Of a stretch of DNA of 36,815 nt, positions 23,509-31,839 are shown piece by piece. Made by a program: the position numbers and the translations under genes. The DNA comes from Kribbella turkmenica (GTDB taxonomy: Bacteria; Actinomycetota; Actinomycetes; Propionibacteriales; Kribbellaceae): the NCBI RefSeq assembly GCF_004348725.1, contig NZ_SMKR01000063.1, positions 1 through 36,815 on the forward strand, written 5' to 3'. The notes below the pieces were generated by a model that did no database searches, was not told the DNA's origin, and saw only the letters and a list, made by a program, of their open reading frames with translations. Every line of letters begins with the position of its first letter. The first letter of the stretch is position 1.

Positions 23509-23610
23509 GTCACCTGCGCGGGCCGCCCACCTGAGTGGGACCTTCAGTCACCCTCACACTTTTACAAACGCACGGGTGACGACCAGCGGTCTTCGGCAGC
23601 ATTCATTGTG

Positions 23611-23649
23611 CCTGACGGTGACGTGGGAACCAAATCGGTCCCGGTCAGG
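23611..23649 (-). terminator. possible terminator of the IclR-MFS operon
   Basis: An outer pair CCTGAC (23611-23616) / GTCAGG (23644-23649) encloses an inner GGGAACC / GGTCCC stem with one bulge. The structure starts at the MFS stop codon. It is imperfect, so the call is tentative. Confidence 0.4.
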
Positions 23650-24826
23650 CGGTCCGGTCGGGCAGCGGGTGCGGTGGGATCCAGCGGTGCATCGCGGTCG
23701 CGGCCGCCCATCCTGTCCCCGCCATGATCACGATCGCAGGCCCCAGCCCGAGAACGGCGGTTGCCCCCGCCAGCAGCAACGGCCCGGCACCGTTGCCGGT
23801 GTCGGCGAACAGCCGGAACGCCCCCAGGAACTGTGCCCGCCCGACCGGTGGAGAGGCGTCCGCGCCAAGCGTCATGATCACTCCGGCCCCGAGCCCGTTG
23901 CCGACGCCCATCAGCAGCGCGACCGCGGTCAGCGTGGCGGTCGAGTCGGTCAACGGGAGCAGCAGGTGCGCGAGCCCGAGCACGAACATCGAGGGTACGG
24001 CGACCCACTTGCGCCCAAGGCGGTCCATCACCGAGCCGGCCGGATAGAACAGCAGCATGTCGACCGCACCGGACAGCCCGAAGATGATGCTGGTCGTCTC
24101 CGGGTCGAGCCCGATGTGCAGCGCCCACAACGGAATCACCACCTGCCGCGACGCCCGCACCGCACCGACGAGCAGAGCGCCGACGCCGAGGGTCCGCAGC
24201 ACGGGCAGGTGTTCCCCGATCACGGTCCAGGTCGACTGGGCCGCGACCGGCCGGCTTCCGCGCGTACGTCGTACCGACTCGACGTCGGGCAGGCTGAGCA
24301 GCACACCGCAGGCCAGGATCGCGGCGACCAGGTGGACCCAGTAGGCGCCGTCGGTGCCGAGGAACCGCATCGCGAACGCACCGAGGAACGGGCCGATGAA
24401 GGAACCGATCCGCTGGACGCCGCCGAGCGTGGACAGCGCCCGGGCGCGCATCTCGATCGGCACGGCCTCACTCAGGTAGGCCTGCCGGGCCAGGCCCCAG
24501 ACCGCCCCGGCCACTCCGGTGGCGCCGATGGCGATCGCCAGCCCCCAGGCCGTCGGAACCAGCAGGCAGGCGACCAGCGCGAGCGCGACCAGGCCGGTCG
24601 CGAGGAGCATGGCGCGGCGTTCGCCGATCTTGTTGGTGAGCGCGCCGGCCGGGATGTCGCCGATGACCTGGCCGAGGCCGGCGGCCGCGACGACCAGTCC
24701 GGCGGCGGCGACCGAGGCGCCGAGGTGGGTTGCGGACACCGCGACGACCGGCGCGATGGCGCCCTGGCCGATGCCGTAGAGCAGCGCCGGGAGGTAGACC
24801 GACGGCGCGATCCGCCAGAGGTTCAT
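23645..24826 (-). CDS. MFS transporter
   Basis: 393 residues with about twelve hydrophobic segments. Motif A-type loops are GALTNKIGERRAM after helix 2 and GSVMDRLGRKW after helix 8, the usual duplicated half-structure of major facilitator proteins. The length is that of 12-helix drug or metabolite carriers. The ATG at 24826 overlaps the stop of the IclR gene (ATGA), so the regulator and transporter are co-translated. The substrate is unknown. Given the neighbours it might carry an organic acid or sugar acid, or export a compound sensed by the regulator. Confidence 0.88.
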   Translation of the reverse strand: MNLWRIAPSVYLPALLYGIGQGAIAPVVAVSATHLGASVAAAGLVVAAAGLGQVIGDIPAGALTNKIGERRAMLLATGLVALALVACLLVPTAWGLAIAIGATGVAGAVWGLARQAYLSEAVPIEMRARALSTLGGVQRIGSFIGPFLGAFAMRFLGTDGAYWVHLVAAILACGVLLSLPDVESVRRTRGSRPVAAQSTWTVIGEHLPVLRTLGVGALLVGAVRASRQVVIPLWALHIGLDPETTSIIFGLSGAVDMLLFYPAGSVMDRLGRKWVAVPSMFVLGLAHLLLPLTDSTATLTAVALLMGVGNGLGAGVIMTLGADASPPVGRAQFLGAFRLFADTGNGAGPLLLAGATAVLGLGPAIVIMAGTGWAAATAMHRWIPPHPLPDRTA

Positions 24827-25656
24827 CGGACCGACCCGGCCGGCGCGGACGCCCGCGCCGTCCAGAGGTCACGGTTCGCCTCGGTCGCGCCGAGCAACTC
24901 CGACACCGACCAGGCGGCCGGGACGATCAACTCACCGAGCTCCTCGAGTCGCTCGGGCGGCATTCGCATCTCCGGACCGGAGATCGACAGGCAGCCGGCG
25001 ACCTGGCCGGAGAAGCCGAAGACCGGCGCCGCGACGGACCTGATGCCCGGTGTGCGTTCGGACATCGACCTGGCGAACCCGCGGGTCCGGATCTCGGCCA
25101 GCTGCGCGGCCAGCACGGCCGGATCGGTGATGGTCTGCGGCAGCACCTGCTCGAGCGGCGCCGACAGGACCGCCGCCTGCCGCTCCCACGGCGAGAACGC
25201 GAGCAAGACCTTGCCCGGGGCCCCCAGCGGCAACGGCACAGGGATGCCGAACTCCGTATAGGTACGACGCAACTGGTGCCGGCTCTCGACCTGGTCCAGG
25301 ACGACGCGTTCGCCGGTCGGCAGCAACTCGTGCACCGCCGCCGTCTCCTCGGTCTCGTCCCGGAGCGCGCGCAGGACCGGCATCGCGGCGTCGCGCAAAC
25401 CGGCCGGAATCCCGCCGCTGTGCGCCAGCTGGGCGACCAGCGGGCCGATGGCGTAGCGCCGGTGCGCGGTCTGGCGGATCAGCCCGTTCTCCTGCATCGC
25501 CAGCAGCAGCCGGTGCACGGTGCTGGTGGACAGCCCGGTCGCGCGAGCCAGGTCGCTGATGCCGAGGTCGGGCGTGCGGGCGTCGAAACACCGCAGGATC
25601 GCCACCGCCCGGTCGATCGACTGCACCGAGCCACGACGGAGCTCTGGTTCCTGCAT
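24823..25656 (-). CDS. IclR family transcriptional regulator
   Basis: 277 residues. The N-terminal winged helix-turn-helix spans about residues 12-75 (SIDRAVAILRCFD, ISDLARATGLSTSTVHRLLLAMQENG). A C-terminal IclR effector domain follows with FGIPVPLPLGAPGKVLLAFSP and SISGPEMRMPPERL. IclR proteins bind small organic acids. The gene is divergent from the FAH-family gene and coupled to the MFS gene. A GATAGT -10 nine bases before the ATG suggests a leaderless message, and it overlaps the palindrome at 25669-25683, consistent with autoregulation. Confidence 0.92.
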   Translation of the reverse strand: MQEPELRRGSVQSIDRAVAILRCFDARTPDLGISDLARATGLSTSTVHRLLLAMQENGLIRQTAHRRYAIGPLVAQLAHSGGIPAGLRDAAMPVLRALRDETEETAAVHELLPTGERVVLDQVESRHQLRRTYTEFGIPVPLPLGAPGKVLLAFSPWERQAAVLSAPLEQVLPQTITDPAVLAAQLAEIRTRGFARSMSERTPGIRSVAAPVFGFSGQVAGCLSISGPEMRMPPERLEELGELIVPAAWSVSELLGATEANRDLWTARASAPAGSVR

Positions 25657-25668
25657 AGCGAAAGACTA

Positions 25669-25683
25669 TCCCACGATGCGGGA
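25669..25683. promoter_or_regulatory. operator-like palindrome between iclR and the FAH gene
   Basis: TCCCACGATGCGGGA is an imperfect 15-bp palindrome (TCCC/GGGA arms, inner C-G pair). It lies 13 bases from the IclR start and about 40 bases upstream of a TAGGGT -10-like element (25723-25728) for the divergent gene. It is a likely IclR site. Confidence 0.45.
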
Positions 25684-25762
25684 AAGGAGCGCGGTCTCTC
25701 ACCAGACGGACAGCGCACTGCCTAGGGTGGCCACAGGTCTCGCCGATCATGTTGGGAGCACC

Positions 25763-26608
25763 ATGCCGGTCCAGCTGGGATCCGTGAAAGTTGCTAATGG
25801 CAATGAAGTTGCGGTGGTGGTGGACCCGGACCGGGGGTGGGTGCTCGCCGCCGGCCTGGGGTTCGCGGGCGACGCGCTCTCGGTGCTCGCCCGGGCGTCG
25901 CTGACCGAACTCGCGGAGGCGGCAGCCTCGGCCGGCTGGCGTGATCCGGCCGATGTGGAGTTCGTCGCGCCGTACCGGCATCCGCGGAAGCTGTGGGGCA
26001 TCGGGCTGAACTACCTGGAGCACGCGGGCGACCTGTCCGAGAACGTGCCGACCGAGCCCGCGTCGTTCATGAAGGGCGACCACACGATCATCGGGCCGGG
26101 CGACCCGATCCCGGTGCCGTCGCAGAGCCACCGGACAACGGCCGAGGCCGAGCTCGGGCTGGTGATCGGGCGGGAGTGCTACCAGGTCGAGGAGGACGAG
26201 GCGCTCGACTACGTGTACGGCGTCGTGCCGGTGCTCGACCAGACCGCCGAGGACATCCTCGAACGCAACCCGCGCTTCCTGACCCGGTCGAAGAACTTCC
26301 CCGGCTTCTTCTCCTTCGGCCCCACGATCGTCGGCCTGGACGCCGTCCTCGCACACTGGGGTTCACTCGAGGCAGTCGAGGTCTCCACGGTCCTGAACGG
26401 GGCGGTCCACCGCAGCAACACCGTCGCCAACATGGCCTTCAGCCCGGCGTTCCTGATCAGCTTCCACAGCAAGGTCATGCCCCTCTACCCCGGCGACATC
26501 ATCTCCACCGGCACCCCCGGCGCCGCCCACATCACCCCCGGCGACACCGCCGAATGCCGAATCCCGGCACTCGGCACCCTCACCAACCCGGTCACCGCCG
26601 GCCGCTGA
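25763..26608 (+). CDS. fumarylacetoacetate hydrolase family protein
   Basis: 281 residues with the FAH fold. KLWGIGLNYLEHAGD (77-90) opens the catalytic part. Metal ligands are probably Glu128 and Glu130 in AEAELGLVIG and Asp159 in VLDQTAEDI. The C-terminal PLYPGDIISTGTPGA is the standard family end. Members cleave or hydrate 2-oxo acids (fumarylpyruvate, 2-keto-3-deoxy sugar acids, acylpyruvates). The ATG at 25763 has GGGAG upstream. It is divergent from an IclR regulator that probably controls it, and its end faces the Rid gene 25 bases away. The exact substrate is not evident. Confidence 0.88.
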   Translation: MPVQLGSVKVANGNEVAVVVDPDRGWVLAAGLGFAGDALSVLARASLTELAEAAASAGWRDPADVEFVAPYRHPRKLWGIGLNYLEHAGDLSENVPTEPASFMKGDHTIIGPGDPIPVPSQSHRTTAEAELGLVIGRECYQVEEDEALDYVYGVVPVLDQTAEDILERNPRFLTRSKNFPGFFSFGPTIVGLDAVLAHWGSLEAVEVSTVLNGAVHRSNTVANMAFSPAFLISFHSKVMPLYPGDIISTGTPGAAHITPGDTAECRIPALGTLTNPVTAGR

Positions 26609-26633
26609 CGGTCACCGGGCTCACGCCGAGAGG

Positions 26634-27038
26634 TCAGCTCAGGACGGCGAGGGCGTCGATCTCCACCAGCATCTCTTCCTTGGGGAGGCCGGTGAAGACG
26701 GTGGTGCGGGAGGGGAGGACGCCGCTGGGGGTGCGGGTGGAGAGATACTCGGCGTACGCCTCGTTCATGGCGGTGAAGTGGTCGCGGGTAGTCAGGTAGA
26801 CGCGCACCATGACGATGTCGTCGAAGGAGGCGCCGCCGGCGGTCAGGATCGCCTCGACGTTCTGCAGGACCCGGGTGGTCTGGCCCTTCACGTCGTCGGC
26901 GAAGACGAACTCACCGGTCGCCGGGTCGACGGACCCCTGACCGGAGACCTGCAGGATGTTGCCCTTACGGACACCCTGTGAGTACACCGGCATCGGCGCG
27001 GGGGCGTCGGTCGTGAGGACGGCGGTCTTGTCGGACAT
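26634..27038 (-). CDS. Rid family (RidA/YjgF) enamine/imine deaminase
   Basis: 134 residues, the normal length for the family. Conserved elements are YSQGVRKGNILQVSGQ (the substrate cleft start), QTTRVLQNVEAILTAGGASFDDIV and PSRTTVFTGLPKEEMLVEIDALA, with the Arg that holds the substrate carboxylate. Rid proteins hydrolyse reactive enamine/imine products of PLP dehydratases. The neighbouring D-serine-dehydratase-like enzyme would make such a product. The ATG at 27038 is preferred because GAGAGG is ten bases upstream; the ATG at 27047 is too close to it. It is the last gene of the kinase-IclR-Rid operon. Confidence 0.9.
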   Translation of the reverse strand: MSDKTAVLTTDAPAPMPVYSQGVRKGNILQVSGQGSVDPATGEFVFADDVKGQTTRVLQNVEAILTAGGASFDDIVMVRVYLTTRDHFTAMNEAYAEYLSTRTPSGVLPSRTTVFTGLPKEEMLVEIDALAVLS

Positions 27039-27052
27039 CAGCGTCATACCTC

Positions 27053-27787
27053 TCAGTTGTAGTCAGCACTGATCGCCTCGGCTGTGGCGAGCAGGTCGGG
27101 CAGGAGCTCCAGCACCTGCTCGTAGTTCAGCAGTACGTCGGGCACCGAGACGGACACCGCCCCGACCACCCGGCCGTCATGGTCGGTCACCGGCGCACCG
27201 ATGCAGTTGATGAAAGACTCGTGCTCGGCCCGGTCCTGCGCCCAGCCCTGCACCCGAACCGCATCCAGCTCCGCACGCAGTACGTCGGGATCGGTGATCG
27301 TTCGGGGCGTGAACGCGTGGTAGTCGATCGACGCCAGCAACGCCTCCCGCTGCCGCGCCGGCTGAGCCGCCAGCAACACCTTCCCGACCGCGGTGCAGTG
27401 CAGTGCCGCCGGTACGCCGACCTGCGAGTACATCCGCACCGATCGCACACTGTCGAGCTTGTCGACGTACACGACCTCACCGTTCTCCCACGCCGCCAGG
27501 TGCACGGTCTGCCCGGTCTTCTGGTTCAGCTGACGCAAGTGCGGTCCAGCCACAGCCCGTACGACGTACTCCTCCCGGGCAGCGTCCGCCAACGCGAACA
27601 GCCGCGACCCCAGCCGGTAGCGATGTGACTCGTCCCGCCGGACGAACCGGTCGGCCTCCATGGTCCGCAGGAGCCGCAGCACTGTCGTCTTGTGCACGTC
27701 GAGCTCGGTCGCGAGCTGGTCCAGCGACCGGTCGCCCTCCCCCAGGCTGGCGAGGATCCGCAAAGCCCTGGCGAGGCTCTGACTCAT
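27053..27787 (-). CDS. IclR family regulator of the sugar-acid divergon
   Basis: 244 residues. The winged helix-turn-helix lies at about 4-65 (SLARALRILASLGEG, LDQLATELDVHKTTVLRLLRTME). The IclR effector domain has VGVPAALHCTAVGKVLLAAQ, and the end GAPVTDHDGRVVGAVSVSVP. The ATG at 27787 overlaps the KDG kinase stop (ATGA). E. coli KdgR, which controls KDG metabolism, is in the same family, so control of this divergon by KDG or a related 2-oxo acid is a reasonable inference. The likely sites are the palindromes at 28828-28844 and 28882-28897. Confidence 0.92.
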   Translation of the reverse strand: MSQSLARALRILASLGEGDRSLDQLATELDVHKTTVLRLLRTMEADRFVRRDESHRYRLGSRLFALADAAREEYVVRAVAGPHLRQLNQKTGQTVHLAAWENGEVVYVDKLDSVRSVRMYSQVGVPAALHCTAVGKVLLAAQPARQREALLASIDYHAFTPRTITDPDVLRAELDAVRVQGWAQDRAEHESFINCIGAPVTDHDGRVVGAVSVSVPDVLLNYEQVLELLPDLLATAEAISADYN

Positions 27788-28788
27788 GGCAGCTTCACAC
27801 CCGCCGGACCGACCCGGACTGCGGCCCACTCTTCGTCGGAACAGGTCAACAGGGCTTGCCGGACGGTAGGGTCCAGCGGCGCCGCGTGGTCCTCGGACAC
27901 AGCCAGCACCGCCGCCGCACCCAGGTGCCCCAGCCGCAACCGCTGCTCCATCGGCAACCCCTGCAACGTCCCGGCAAGGAACCCGGCCGCGAAAGCGTCA
28001 CCGGCACCGACCGGCTCGACCACCTCGACGCTCAGTGCAGGCACTTCGGTACGACGACCATCCGGCTCCACCACGAGCGCAGTATGCGCGTCGTTCTTGA
28101 TCACCAACGTCGACGGAAATCCAAGCAGTTCACGCAGCTCAGCCGGGTCACTCGTGCCGGCGAAGACCTCAGCCTCGTCAGCCCCGATCAGTACGACGTC
28201 AGCCGCCCGTAGCACCCGCCACAACACGGCTGGGTCCTTGTCCCGCCAGAGCGCCGGCCGCCAGTTGAGGTCGACGCTCAGGATGTAGTCACGCTGCTCG
28301 CCGGCCAACTGCTCGAGCATCGCGGCAGCCGACTCGGAGATCGCCGCCGTGATGCCGGTCGTGTGCACCAACGCCGCACGTGCCAGCCGCTCACGGACCG
28401 GGCGGCGGTCGAGGAACGACGGATCCATCGCCGACGCGGCCGAGCCGAAGCGGTAGTAGTGCATCCGCGACCTGCCGTCCATCGAGTGCTTCACGTAGAG
28501 CCCGGTCGGCCGCTCCGGGTCGGCCTCGACGCCGCCGATCTCGACGCCGCGCTGCTCGAGATCACGCAGTACGTGCCGGCCGAACCCGTCGTCTCCCAGC
28601 CGCGAGATCCAGCTCGTCGCGATCCCGAGCGCGGCCAGGCTGCCGGCCACGTTGCACTCGGCCCCGCCCACCGACCGCCGGAACGTCTCGACGTCCTCCA
28701 GCGGCCCGCCCGCGTCGCCGGTGAGCATGATCATCGCCTCGCCGAGGCAGATCGCGGTCGGGCCCGTCTCACCAACGGCGTCGGACAT
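27784..28788 (-). CDS. kdgK: 2-keto-3-deoxygluconate kinase, PfkB family
   Basis: 334 residues of the PfkB/ribokinase family. The N-terminal sugar-binding region has GGAECNVA (41-48). DLNWRPALW (173-181) is the DxNxRxxLW block typical of KDG kinases. The PfkB signature GAGDAFAAGF (261-270) carries the catalytic base Asp264. It would phosphorylate KDG to KDPG, the substrate of the aldolase encoded on the facing strand. The ATG at 28788 has GAGGAG at good spacing. A fructokinase or other sugar kinase is possible but fits the neighbours less well. Confidence 0.85.
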   Translation of the reverse strand: MSDAVGETGPTAICLGEAMIMLTGDAGGPLEDVETFRRSVGGAECNVAGSLAALGIATSWISRLGDDGFGRHVLRDLEQRGVEIGGVEADPERPTGLYVKHSMDGRSRMHYYRFGSAASAMDPSFLDRRPVRERLARAALVHTTGITAAISESAAAMLEQLAGEQRDYILSVDLNWRPALWRDKDPAVLWRVLRAADVVLIGADEAEVFAGTSDPAELRELLGFPSTLVIKNDAHTALVVEPDGRRTEVPALSVEVVEPVGAGDAFAAGFLAGTLQGLPMEQRLRLGHLGAAAVLAVSEDHAAPLDPTVRQALLTCSDEEWAAVRVGPAGVKLP

Positions 28789-28827
28789 CGGCACTCCTCG
28801 GCGGGCGAGTGATGGGATGGGGCGGAC

Positions 28828-28844
28828 CACGTTTCGTTGACGTG
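28828..28844. promoter_or_regulatory. operator-like inverted repeat over the plus-strand -35
   Basis: CACGTTTCGTTGACGTG has 5-bp arms and a 7-base centre. It covers TTGACG, the -35 of the predicted deaminase promoter. It shares CGTTG-ACGTGA with the second site (CGTTG-CGTGA), suggesting one regulator binds both. Confidence 0.45.
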
Positions 28845-28866
28845 AGTTCCGGCGCGATGCTACAAC
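28837..28866 (+). promoter_or_regulatory. predicted promoter of the deaminase-aldolase operon
   Basis: TTGACG (28837-28842) and TACAAC (28861-28866) have an 18-base spacer. Initiation near 28873 would give a leader of about 55 bases. The -10 overlaps that of the facing kinase promoter, so the two compete. Confidence 0.5.
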
Positions 28867-28886
28867 CGTGGAGTCAGAATGCGCAA
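28857..28886 (-). promoter_or_regulatory. predicted promoter of the kinase-IclR-Rid operon
   Basis: On the minus strand TTGCGC (28886-28881) and TAGCAT (28862-28857) have an 18-base spacer. The -35 lies in the second palindrome. Confidence 0.4.
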
Positions 28887-28897
28887 TCATCGTTGCG
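28882..28897. promoter_or_regulatory. second operator-like inverted repeat
   Basis: CGCAA (28882-28886) and TTGCG (28893-28897) flank six bases. The site overlaps the minus-strand -35 and lies just downstream of the plus-strand start point, so a bound repressor would block both directions. Confidence 0.4.
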
Positions 28898-28928
28898 TGA
28901 TCTGCAATCTCAAGGTGCAGAGGATCCG

Positions 28929-30239
28929 ATGCCAGTCTCCTACGATGCAGATGCCCTCGCCGCTCTCGCCGACCGGCAGGTGAGCTGGCAGGACAAGGCC
29001 CTGCCGCCCGCCTTCTGGGGCCGGACCGTCGCCGACGTGCTGGCGGACAAGCCGCGGCTCTCCCAGCTGCCCACTCCGCTGCTGACTCTGTCCGAACCCG
29101 GGCTGCGGCACAACGTGGACACCCTCGCCCGCTGGTGCGCCAACCATGGCGTCGAGCTCGCCCCGCACGGCAAGACGACGATGGCTCCGGCGCTCTGGGC
29201 GATGCAGCTCGCGGCCGGCTCCTGGGCCATCACCCTTGCGAACGGCTTCCAGCTCGGCGTCGCCCGTGCGTACGGCGTGAGCCGGGTGCTGATCGCGAAC
29301 GCAGTGGTCTCTCCGCTGCAACTGCGCTGGATCGCCGACGAACTGGCGGCCGACCCGACGTTCGAGGTCCTGGTCTGGGCCGACTCGGTCCGGACGGTGG
29401 AGCTGATGGAGGCGGCCCGGTCGGCGCACGTCGGTCCGGGCGCCCGGCCACTCGACGTGCTGGTCGAGGTCGGTGGGCTCGACGGCCGGACAGGCGCCCG
29501 GGACGCCGAGACCGCGCTGGCCGTCGGCGAGGCGATCGCCGAGGCCTCGACCCTGCGGCTGGCCGGTGTGGCCGGCTACGAGGGCGCGATCGGCCACGGC
29601 GTCGACGAGGCCGAGCTCGAGACCGTCCGGGCGTACCTGCGCGACCTCGGCGGCATCCACACCCAGCTGCGGAAGCGGGGCCTGTACGACGCGGACGTCG
29701 TACCGGTCGTGAGCGCCGGAGGCAGCCAGTACTTCGACGACGTGGCCAGGGTCCTGGCGCCACTCGGCGAGGACGGAGCGCGCGTCGTCCTCCGGTCCGG
29801 CGCATACATCACGCACGACGACGGCATGTACCGCCGGGTCTCGCCGCTCGGGGAGTCCCCGCGGACGGACGGGGACCGACTGGTTTCCGCGATGCACGGC
29901 TGGGTCCGGATCACGTCGCAACCCGAGCCGGGGCTGGCGATCTTCGACGCGGGCCGGCGTGACCTGCCGTTCGACCAGGACCTGCCCGAGCCGCAGCTGG
30001 TCCGGCCGCGGTCGGACGGCGCGCCAGTGCCGGCAGCCGATGGCATGACCGTGACCAAGCTGAACGACCAGCACGGGTTCCTGCGGTTCGACGGCGATCC
30101 GGTGGTCATCGGCGACGAGCTCCGGGTCGGGCTGTCCCACCCGTGCACGGCGTTCGACAAGTGGGGACTGATCCCGGTGGTGGACGATCCGGACGCGGCC
30201 GACCCGGTCGTGGTGGACCTGGTCAGGACCTTCTTCTGA
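28929..30239 (+). CDS. D-serine-dehydratase-like PLP enzyme; candidate D-glucosaminate deaminase
   Basis: 436 residues of the fold-type III PLP family that includes D-threonine aldolase and eukaryotic-type D-serine dehydratase. The PLP lysine is Lys82 in APHGKTTM, in an alanine-racemase-like barrel. The C-terminal domain ends with SHPC, giving His404 and Cys406 as the metal pair (HxC) seen in D-serine dehydratase. Enzymes of this type remove ammonia from 2-amino-3-hydroxy acids of D configuration. D-glucosaminate has that arrangement, and its product would be KDG, for which a kinase and aldolase are adjacent. Literal D-serine or D-threonine activity is the alternative. The ATG at 28929 has AGAGGA upstream. 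Confidence 0.82.
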   Translation: MPVSYDADALAALADRQVSWQDKALPPAFWGRTVADVLADKPRLSQLPTPLLTLSEPGLRHNVDTLARWCANHGVELAPHGKTTMAPALWAMQLAAGSWAITLANGFQLGVARAYGVSRVLIANAVVSPLQLRWIADELAADPTFEVLVWADSVRTVELMEAARSAHVGPGARPLDVLVEVGGLDGRTGARDAETALAVGEAIAEASTLRLAGVAGYEGAIGHGVDEAELETVRAYLRDLGGIHTQLRKRGLYDADVVPVVSAGGSQYFDDVARVLAPLGEDGARVVLRSGAYITHDDGMYRRVSPLGESPRTDGDRLVSAMHGWVRITSQPEPGLAIFDAGRRDLPFDQDLPEPQLVRPRSDGAPVPAADGMTVTKLNDQHGFLRFDGDPVVIGDELRVGLSHPCTAFDKWGLIPVVDDPDAADPVVVDLVRTFF

Positions 30240-30240
30240 G

Positions 30241-31827
30241 ATGACCGATCTGCTGATCAGGGGTGCCACGGTCCTGGACGGCTCCGGCGCTCCCGGTGCC
30301 CAGGCCGACGTGGCCGTCGCGCACGGACGGATTGTGGCTGTTGGCAACGATCTGCCGGCGGGCCGCCGGACGATCGACGCCGATGGGCTGGTGCTGTCCC
30401 CCGGGTTCATCGACATGCACGCGCACTCCGATCTGCAGATCCTCGCGAACCCGGACCACACCGCCAAGGTCAGTCAGGGCGTCACGCTGGAGGTCCTCGG
30501 CCAGGACGGCCTCTCGTTCGCCCCGATCGACGACCCGACCCGGGCCACGGTGCGCCGCCAGATCGCCGGCTGGAACGGCGAACCGGGCGACTTCGAGTTC
30601 TCCTGGTCGACGGTCGGTGGCTACCTGGACCGGCTCGACCGGGGGATCGCGTGCAACGCGGCGTACCTGGTTCCGCAGGGCACGCTGCGGATGATGGTCG
30701 TCGGCACCGGGAACCGCCCGGCCACGCGCGCGGAGCTCGACGAGATGAAGCGCCTGCTCGCCGAAGGCCTGCGGCAGGGAGCGGTGGGGATGAGCAGCGG
30801 CCTCACCTACACCCCCGGCATGTTCGCCACCACCGACGAGCTGGTCGAGCTGTGCACGGTCCTCGCCGGGTACGGCGGTTACTACAGCCCACACCAGCGG
30901 TCGTACGGCAAGGGCGCACTGGACGCCTACGGCGAGATGGTCGAGGTCGCCCGTCGGTCGGGGTGCGCGCTGCACCTCACCCACGCGGTGATGAACTTCG
31001 AGCCGAACCGCGGCCGCGGCGCCGACCTGGTCGCGATGATCGACAAGGCGGTCGCGAACGGGGTCGACGTCACCACCGACACCTACCCGTACCTGCCGGG
31101 TGCGACCACGCTGGCCGCGATCCTGCCGAGCTGGACGGCCGAGGGCGGCCCGGACGCACAGCTGGCTCGCTTGCGGGACTCCAGCCTTCGGGCCCGGATC
31201 GCGCACGAGCTGGAGTACGTCGGCTCGGACGGCTGCCACGGGTGCGTGACGGACTGGAACACCATCGAGATCGGTGGCGTGAAGAACCCGGCGCTGGACG
31301 GGGTCGTCGGCAAGACGGTCGCCACGCTCGCGGTCGAGACCGGCGTCCCGCCGGCCGAGGTGTTCTTCGACCTGCTGATCCGGGACAACCTGGCGACCTC
31401 GATCCTGCAGCACGTCGGGCACGAGGACAACGTCCGGGCGATCATGCGCCATCCGAGCCACACCGGCGGCTCCGACGCGATCCTGGTCGGCGCGAAACCG
31501 CACCCACGGGCGTGGGGCACGTTCCCGCGGTACCTCGCGCGGTACGTCCGCGAGCTCGGCGTACTCGAGCTCGCCGACTGCATCCATCACCTCACCGGCC
31601 GGCCGGCCCGGCGGCTGCGGCTGACCGATCGCGGACTCGTCCGGGAGGGGTACCACGCCGACCTCGTGCTGTTCGACCCGGCGACGGTCCGTGACACCGC
31701 GACCTTCGCCGAGCCCCGGCAGCAGGCCGAAGGCATTCCGTACGTCCTCGTCAACGGTGTCCCCGTGATCGACGAGTGCCAACGCACCGACGCACTCCCC
31801 GGCGGCGCCGTCCGCCGTACTCTCTAG
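30241..31827 (+). CDS. N-acyl-D-amino acid deacylase family; candidate N-acetyl-glucosaminate deacetylase
   Basis: 528-residue amidohydrolase of the D-aminoacylase family. Metal-site residues are His60 and His62 (DMHAHSD), His218 (SPHQRS), His248 (LTHAVM) and Asp412 (GGSDAIL). The 30-residue gap between the two later His equals that in characterised D-aminoacylase. The metal-bridging Cys of that enzyme (GNCG motif) is replaced by Asp89 in LGQDGLSFAP, marking a different subfamily. In context it could remove the acetyl group from N-acetyl-D-glucosaminate. It starts one base after the deaminase stop. N-acyl-D-amino acids remain possible substrates. Confidence 0.82.
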   Translation: MTDLLIRGATVLDGSGAPGAQADVAVAHGRIVAVGNDLPAGRRTIDADGLVLSPGFIDMHAHSDLQILANPDHTAKVSQGVTLEVLGQDGLSFAPIDDPTRATVRRQIAGWNGEPGDFEFSWSTVGGYLDRLDRGIACNAAYLVPQGTLRMMVVGTGNRPATRAELDEMKRLLAEGLRQGAVGMSSGLTYTPGMFATTDELVELCTVLAGYGGYYSPHQRSYGKGALDAYGEMVEVARRSGCALHLTHAVMNFEPNRGRGADLVAMIDKAVANGVDVTTDTYPYLPGATTLAAILPSWTAEGGPDAQLARLRDSSLRARIAHELEYVGSDGCHGCVTDWNTIEIGGVKNPALDGVVGKTVATLAVETGVPPAEVFFDLLIRDNLATSILQHVGHEDNVRAIMRHPSHTGGSDAILVGAKPHPRAWGTFPRYLARYVRELGVLELADCIHHLTGRPARRLRLTDRGLVREGYHADLVLFDPATVRDTATFAEPRQQAEGIPYVLVNGVPVIDECQRTDALPGGAVRRTL

Positions 31828-31839
31828 AGAGGAAGCTTC

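Noticed and set aside
23519-23541. A small CCCAC/GTGGG hairpin upstream of the rplJ promoter.
   Set aside because: Only five base pairs with no T-run or conserved context; likely chance in high-GC DNA.
28929-31827. Simple D-amino acid catabolism (D-aminoacylase plus D-serine dehydratase).
   Set aside because: Not excluded biochemically, but it leaves the KDG kinase, KDPG aldolase and acid-sugar dehydratase in the same divergon unexplained, and the aminoacylase metal motif is atypical.
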